Origin: Syntrophaceae bacterium
GTDB taxonomy: Bacteria > Desulfobacterota > Syntrophia > Syntrophales > Smithellaceae
DNA length: 35,876 nt
Assembly (NCBI GenBank): GCA_003142535.1
Contig: PLMQ01000060.1
Coordinates: 1 to 35,876 of the forward strand
Direction of reading: 5' to 3'
The notes under the pieces are model-generated. The model searched no databases. It had not been told where the DNA came from and worked only from the letters and a program-made list of their open reading frames with translations. Within the stretch, counting starts at the first letter, position 1; each line of letters starts with the position of its first letter. Positions 32,670 through 35,876 of this stretch are shown here, in pieces. The position numbers and the translations under genes were made by a program.

Positions 32670-32864
32670 GAACAAGGGGTTGCAACCCCTTGTTCTCCTT
32701 TAAGCCGGTGTTGGTTCACTTTTGCTGGTTCAATCTTATAGATTGAACCGAAACATTTCGTAACAATCATCTTTTACTGGTTATATTTGCAGTTTGTGTT
32801 GGAACGTTTGACGTTTACAGCAGTATCAAATATATGGTTCAATCAGAATGATTGAACCAGCAGG
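32670..32864. repeat. Palindrome-rich element family D, copy 2
   Basis: The same 26-base palindrome (32670-32695) is followed by a 140-base element from TGCTGGTTCAATC (32723) to GATTGAACCAGCA (32862), giving perfect 13-base inverse ends. Similarity to copy 1 covers nearly the whole length in the same orientation. Confidence 0.8.
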
Positions 32865-33013
32865 AGCTGTCCACTGATACATATCAGTTTGATGACTATT
32901 CCAAATATGAGACGTCCGGCTTGAATGAGGCAAAAAAGGCACAGAGGAAGTTAGAGGTTTTCCAGGAAGATTGCAGGAAGGCTTTTGCAATGGGCGTCAG
33001 GTTTGCAGGTTAG
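32864..33013 (+). pseudogene. C-terminal coding remnant directly after a family D element
   Basis: A clean frame reads TDTYQFDDYSKYETSGLNEA, then KKAQRKLEVFQEDCRKAFAM, then GVRFAG and a stop. It has the look of a real protein C-terminus but begins without a start codon at the end of the repeat. No family was recognised. It probably marks a gene truncated by the element or by recombination through it. The rest of the gene-free stretch 32627-33047 is the element. Confidence 0.5.
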
Positions 33014-33047
33014 TAATAAATTAACCATGTATTGGAGGAACAGTCTT

Positions 33048-33623
33048 ATGCGTCTTGATATAATAGTATTAATAATCGTTTCAGTAGTATGGATTGCAGT
33101 AGAAATATATCTTGTTTTAAGAGATAGCGTGCGCGGAAAGGGAACAACTGCAATAGATCTAAGAACAAGGAATTACAATTTCATCTCACTAATAGTAGCA
33201 ATAAGTTTGGCGGCAAGTATTAGCTGGATCAAGACATTCCGGTTTCATAGCGGCGGAACATCAATTGTATTCTGGATAGGGATCGTTATACTTTGTCTCG
33301 GGCTATTCTTGCGCTACTGGTCAATCACGGTTCTGGGCAAATACTTCAGAACAACGGTAGAACTGGAAAAAGGTCAAAAAGTCATTCAACAAGGACCTTA
33401 CAAATATATTCGGCATCCCTCATATAGTGGAATTATTCTATTTTGTGCAGGGTTTGGCATTGCCGTTCAAAATTGGCTATCATTAATAATTGCTGTTTCT
33501 CTTCCAACGATTTCGCTATTATACAGAATTAAAATTGAAGAAGCAGCTCTTGTTAAAGGAATTGGGACTGAATATGAAGCCTACCAAATGAAAACGAAAA
33601 AACTAATTCCAGGAATATGGTAA
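33048..33623 (+). CDS. Isoprenylcysteine carboxyl methyltransferase (ICMT) family membrane protein
   Basis: The product has 191 residues from the ATG with GGAGG nine bases upstream (the open frame starts 21 codons earlier, without a site). About five helices precede the catalytic end. The methyltransferase signature is complete: VLGKYFRTTVELEKGQKVIQQGPYKYIRHPSYSGIILFCAG, with the GPY-x3-RHPxY motif that binds S-adenosylmethionine, and later IEEAALVKGIGTEYEAYQMKTKKLIP. The substrate in bacteria is generally unknown; small hydrophobic or isoprenoid compounds are possible. Confidence 0.88.
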   Translation: MRLDIIVLIIVSVVWIAVEIYLVLRDSVRGKGTTAIDLRTRNYNFISLIVAISLAASISWIKTFRFHSGGTSIVFWIGIVILCLGLFLRYWSITVLGKYFRTTVELEKGQKVIQQGPYKYIRHPSYSGIILFCAGFGIAVQNWLSLIIAVSLPTISLLYRIKIEEAALVKGIGTEYEAYQMKTKKLIPGIW

Positions 33624-33967
33624 GACAACTTTCTAATGGGAATTCCGGGCAGGGCGGGATTTCTGAATTCTGAGAACACCATACTAGCTATTTCTTGACA
33701 AGAGATGTAGTGGAAAAATATTAGACACAGTTCAAATTAATTGACAGAATAAGGAAGGTCTTATCAAAATATTCTTTAATAACAATGCGATTGTATTTAC
33801 TCGATAAGTATGATAGTAATATGCATACATTTAGTCGCCTGTGGTTCTTCAGCAAATAATCAACGGCAACGGATAGATGATAGGAATACCGAGGCATAGT
33901 TAGCCTGACGGTGTACATTAACATACAAAATCGGGATAAACCGGTTTACTCAACTTAAATTAAGCAG
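33624..33967. other. Gene-free stretch
   Basis: It contains one family C repeat (33730-33759) and otherwise no convincing gene or structure. A minus-strand frame at 33721-33924 overlaps the repeat and has no ribosome-binding site. Confidence 0.3.
33730..33759. repeat. Repeat family C, copy 2
   Basis: TTCAAATTAATTGACAGAAT followed by AAGGAAGGT, close to the copy at 30577-30607. Confidence 0.55.
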
Positions 33968-35149
33968 ATGATGAAAAAAATGAAAACAAACCACGTCTCT
34001 GGCACTAGCTGGCTATTGATAGCCTTGATGATTTTACTGCTGACAATATTTCAGCAGCAACCGGCCGTGGCCGTTCCTATCTCGGATAGTTCCAGCCCTA
34101 TTCCCGCCGCGGCAATGAAACTTGTTCAGTTCTGTGTTGATCCCAAAGTTGGGCTCGATGCCCAGGCTGTCGCTACCCTTGTGGATTATGTTCTCGAGTC
34201 TAAATCAATCAAGGAATCCGATCTCCCAAAAATCAAGGAAGCCCCTGGCGCCTATTATGAATTCGATACCAGGATCAACTTCTCCAGCTTCATGCAATAC
34301 TCCTATAATAATCAAATTCCATCGGCTCTCACGAGCCCGGCTTCTCTGCGGTATTCCCTATGGACCGGCCTCAAAGGGGAATTACAAAACATGCCCAGCA
34401 GCTGGAAATTGGTCCCGCCGGCCGGCAAACCTGTAATCATTTACGGATTACAACACGACGGTATCACTCCAGACCTCACCACCGGCGTGTACTATGAATA
34501 CGATCTGAAAAAAACTTTCATCCTTCTCAATCACAAGGGACGGCAGGTGCTTATTTCCATTTCCAAACAGATTGATCTATCCGACGTCGGTAAAAAAGGC
34601 GTTATCCTGGGAAACGATGAAGATTGGAATTACTATTATTCGGGCGTACCGGGATCGGCCAAAACAGGCCTGGGTTGGGTTAAAGCTTACATCTATGACT
34701 TTTTTTCGGTGGGAATTCATGTCGAGTCAGGCTCTTCGCCAGCCACGGTCAGATCCGGCTATTTTCAATGGCTTCGGGCCGGCTGGTCTGGAATCAATTT
34801 TGTTCAAACGAGTCATATCATCAAGGGAATGAAACGAAATGCCAAAAATTCAAAAACAATTCTGGAATCGCCAAAATTGCCCGCGCCGAAAGAGATAGTC
34901 TCGACTTATCAACGGCTTTCAGCCTTACCCAAAAATGATTTAATGGAAAGATATTCCGCCTTGCAGCAGGCTCGACAGTCCCTGGCCGTCTCGAGCGGTA
35001 AAATTGATGCAAAAGAAATAAAAAAACCGGAGTCCTGGGCCAACACCCCTAAAGAACAAATCATTGAAGAATTGATGCTGGAATATTTCAAGATTACCCT
35101 GGGCAAGTCATCCTTGTTAGGAAAAAAAGTTGTTTTGGGCGATAATTAA
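33968..35149 (+). CDS. Secreted protein of unknown function
   Basis: The product has 393 residues. Several Met codons cluster at the start (MMKKMKTNH) and the first is assumed. A signal peptide (TSWLLIALMILLLTIFQQQPAVAVP) is clear. The mature protein contains AYYEFDTRINFSSFMQYSYNNQIPSALTSPASLRYSLWTG, GLQHDGITPDLTTGVYYEYDLKKTFILLNHKGRQVLISISKQ and a C-terminal helical segment (SALPKNDLMERYSALQQARQSLAV). No domain was recognised. It probably acts in the periplasm or is exported. It appears monocistronic. Confidence 0.75.
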   Translation: MMKKMKTNHVSGTSWLLIALMILLLTIFQQQPAVAVPISDSSSPIPAAAMKLVQFCVDPKVGLDAQAVATLVDYVLESKSIKESDLPKIKEAPGAYYEFDTRINFSSFMQYSYNNQIPSALTSPASLRYSLWTGLKGELQNMPSSWKLVPPAGKPVIIYGLQHDGITPDLTTGVYYEYDLKKTFILLNHKGRQVLISISKQIDLSDVGKKGVILGNDEDWNYYYSGVPGSAKTGLGWVKAYIYDFFSVGIHVESGSSPATVRSGYFQWLRAGWSGINFVQTSHIIKGMKRNAKNSKTILESPKLPAPKEIVSTYQRLSALPKNDLMERYSALQQARQSLAVSSGKIDAKEIKKPESWANTPKEQIIEELMLEYFKITLGKSSLLGKKVVLGDN

Positions 35150-35202
35150 TCAGTTATTCCTTCATGTGAGAAAGTTACCGAATTAAGAAAAAATAGGTGA
35201 TT

Positions 35203-35232
35203 GTTCTAATTAATTGACAGTACAAAGAAGGT
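35203..35232. repeat. Repeat family C, copy 3
   Basis: GTTCTAATTAATTGACAGTA followed by CAAAGAAGGT, a slightly diverged copy of those at 30577 and 33730. Confidence 0.5.
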
Positions 35233-35369
35233 TACATAATAAATACAACGGTCCCTAATAGACTACACAATTTGAATATTTCTAAATACTGGTTTAATGC
35301 AAGATCTAAAAAGGCATGAACCAGCTGGCAATGCGTGTTGTTATGTAGAAATAAAAAAGGAGGATGGAA

Positions 35370-35789
35370 ATGAAGAAATTTACAATGGTATTAGTTGTGA
35401 TCGGAGTAATAGCTCTGGGGATTAGTATAGCTATAGGTTCTCATCATACAGTGAAAATTCAAGAAAAGGCGGGAATAGGAAAATATTTCACCGATACTGA
35501 AGGCAAGACACTTTACTGGTTTAAAAAAGATTCTCCTGGGAAAAGCAGCTGTAACGGCCCTTGTTTAGAAAAATGGCCCATATATTACAGGGATAAGATT
35601 GCAGCCCCCAAAGGCATAAAAGCGGCTGATTTTGGAACAATCACCAGAGATGATGGAAAAAAACAGACGACTTTCCTAGGCTACCCTATTTATTACTTTA
35701 TTAATGACAAACAAGCAGGGGAAACAACTGGTCAGGGCGTTAATGATGTATGGTATGTATTTAACCCGGATAATTTCCCCCCAAAGTAA
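35370..35789 (+). CDS. COG4315-type secreted repeat protein (PF03640-like)
   Basis: The product has 139 residues. The first ATG (35364) lies within the ribosome-binding region; the ATG at 35370 is six bases after AAGGAGG and is preferred. An N-terminal hydrophobic segment (FTMVLVVIGVIALGISIAIG) serves as signal or anchor. Two characteristic motifs are present: KTLYWFKKDSPGKSSCNGPCLEKWP and YPIYYFINDKQAGETTGQGVNDVWYVFNP, matching the Yx(FWY)xxD repeat lipoprotein family. The two Cys residues may form a disulfide. Homologues are abundant envelope proteins of unknown role. Confidence 0.88.
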   Translation: MKKFTMVLVVIGVIALGISIAIGSHHTVKIQEKAGIGKYFTDTEGKTLYWFKKDSPGKSSCNGPCLEKWPIYYRDKIAAPKGIKAADFGTITRDDGKKQTTFLGYPIYYFINDKQAGETTGQGVNDVWYVFNPDNFPPK

Positions 35790-35876
35790 TACCGCATAAA
35801 GGATGGAGTGTTGTATTTTAGTCAAGTTTTGAACGACAGATATGCTATCCAACAACTCAACGGCCAACGGCGCGGG

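Noticed and set aside
1-35876. CRISPR array, tRNA or rRNA
   Set aside because: No regularly spaced short repeats with unique spacers and no recognisable tRNA or rRNA sequence were seen on reading; the repeats present are dispersed.

Overview
The window looks like a chromosomal segment of an anaerobic deltaproteobacterium-like organism (Desulfobacterota, possibly a Syntrophus/Smithella relative). This is inferred from gene content: a branched-chain amino acid ABC operon, an ETF whose alpha subunit carries a two-cluster ferredoxin domain, an orphan PilB-type ATPase, several Fe-S proteins and many small secreted or membrane proteins. No rRNA, tRNA, CRISPR array, integrase or intact transposase was seen.

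Layout. 1-1516: two co-oriented secreted paralogues on the minus strand behind a strong hairpin. 1517-2293: a gene-free stretch with three interspersed repeats. 2294-7010: a complete livKHMGF operon. 7063-8121: a membrane sensor without an output domain. 8494-10232: an ECF sigma factor and its zinc-finger anti-sigma factor. 10435-16000: small secreted, lipoprotein, stress (UspA) and DUF proteins separated by repeats. 15998-21607: an etfA relic, then a 5-kb block holding pilB, an ABC-ATPase pseudogene and a ferric-reductase-like flavoprotein. That block is bounded by two near-identical copies of a ywbE cassette. 21660-26902: yaiI, a tiny lipoprotein, an AI-2E family permease, etfB-etfA and an outer-membrane-type protein whose 5' end lies in a repeat. 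27152-29086: a two-gene HNH nuclease unit abutting a decayed sua5 fragment and a truncated radical SAM gene. 29161-35789: a multi-cluster Fe-S protein, a small membrane protein, an acyltransferase-like membrane protein between two copies of a palindrome-rich element, an ICMT-like methyltransferase, a secreted unknown and a COG4315-type repeat protein.

How the genes fit together. The liv operon should import branched-chain amino acids. The EtfBA pair would take electrons from acyl-CoA type oxidation and pass them through Fe-S clusters, and the minus-strand Fe-S protein fits the same redox-rich anaerobic physiology. The sigma/anti-sigma pair and UspA suggest envelope and general stress responses.

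The most striking property is the density of short non-autonomous repeats, at least six families, sitting at gene ends, next to relics and once inside a coding frame. Two of them (the ATACCAATT family and the GTTCAACT/GTTTCAC family) keep hairpin pairing while the stem sequence changes. The ywbE gene is duplicated together with one of these elements, whose first base is the last base of the ywbE stop codon. I did not find a clear new defence or mobile system. The best candidates for something undescribed are the ywbE-plus-hairpin cassette, the covarying hairpin family, and the split glycine-zipper module at the left end.
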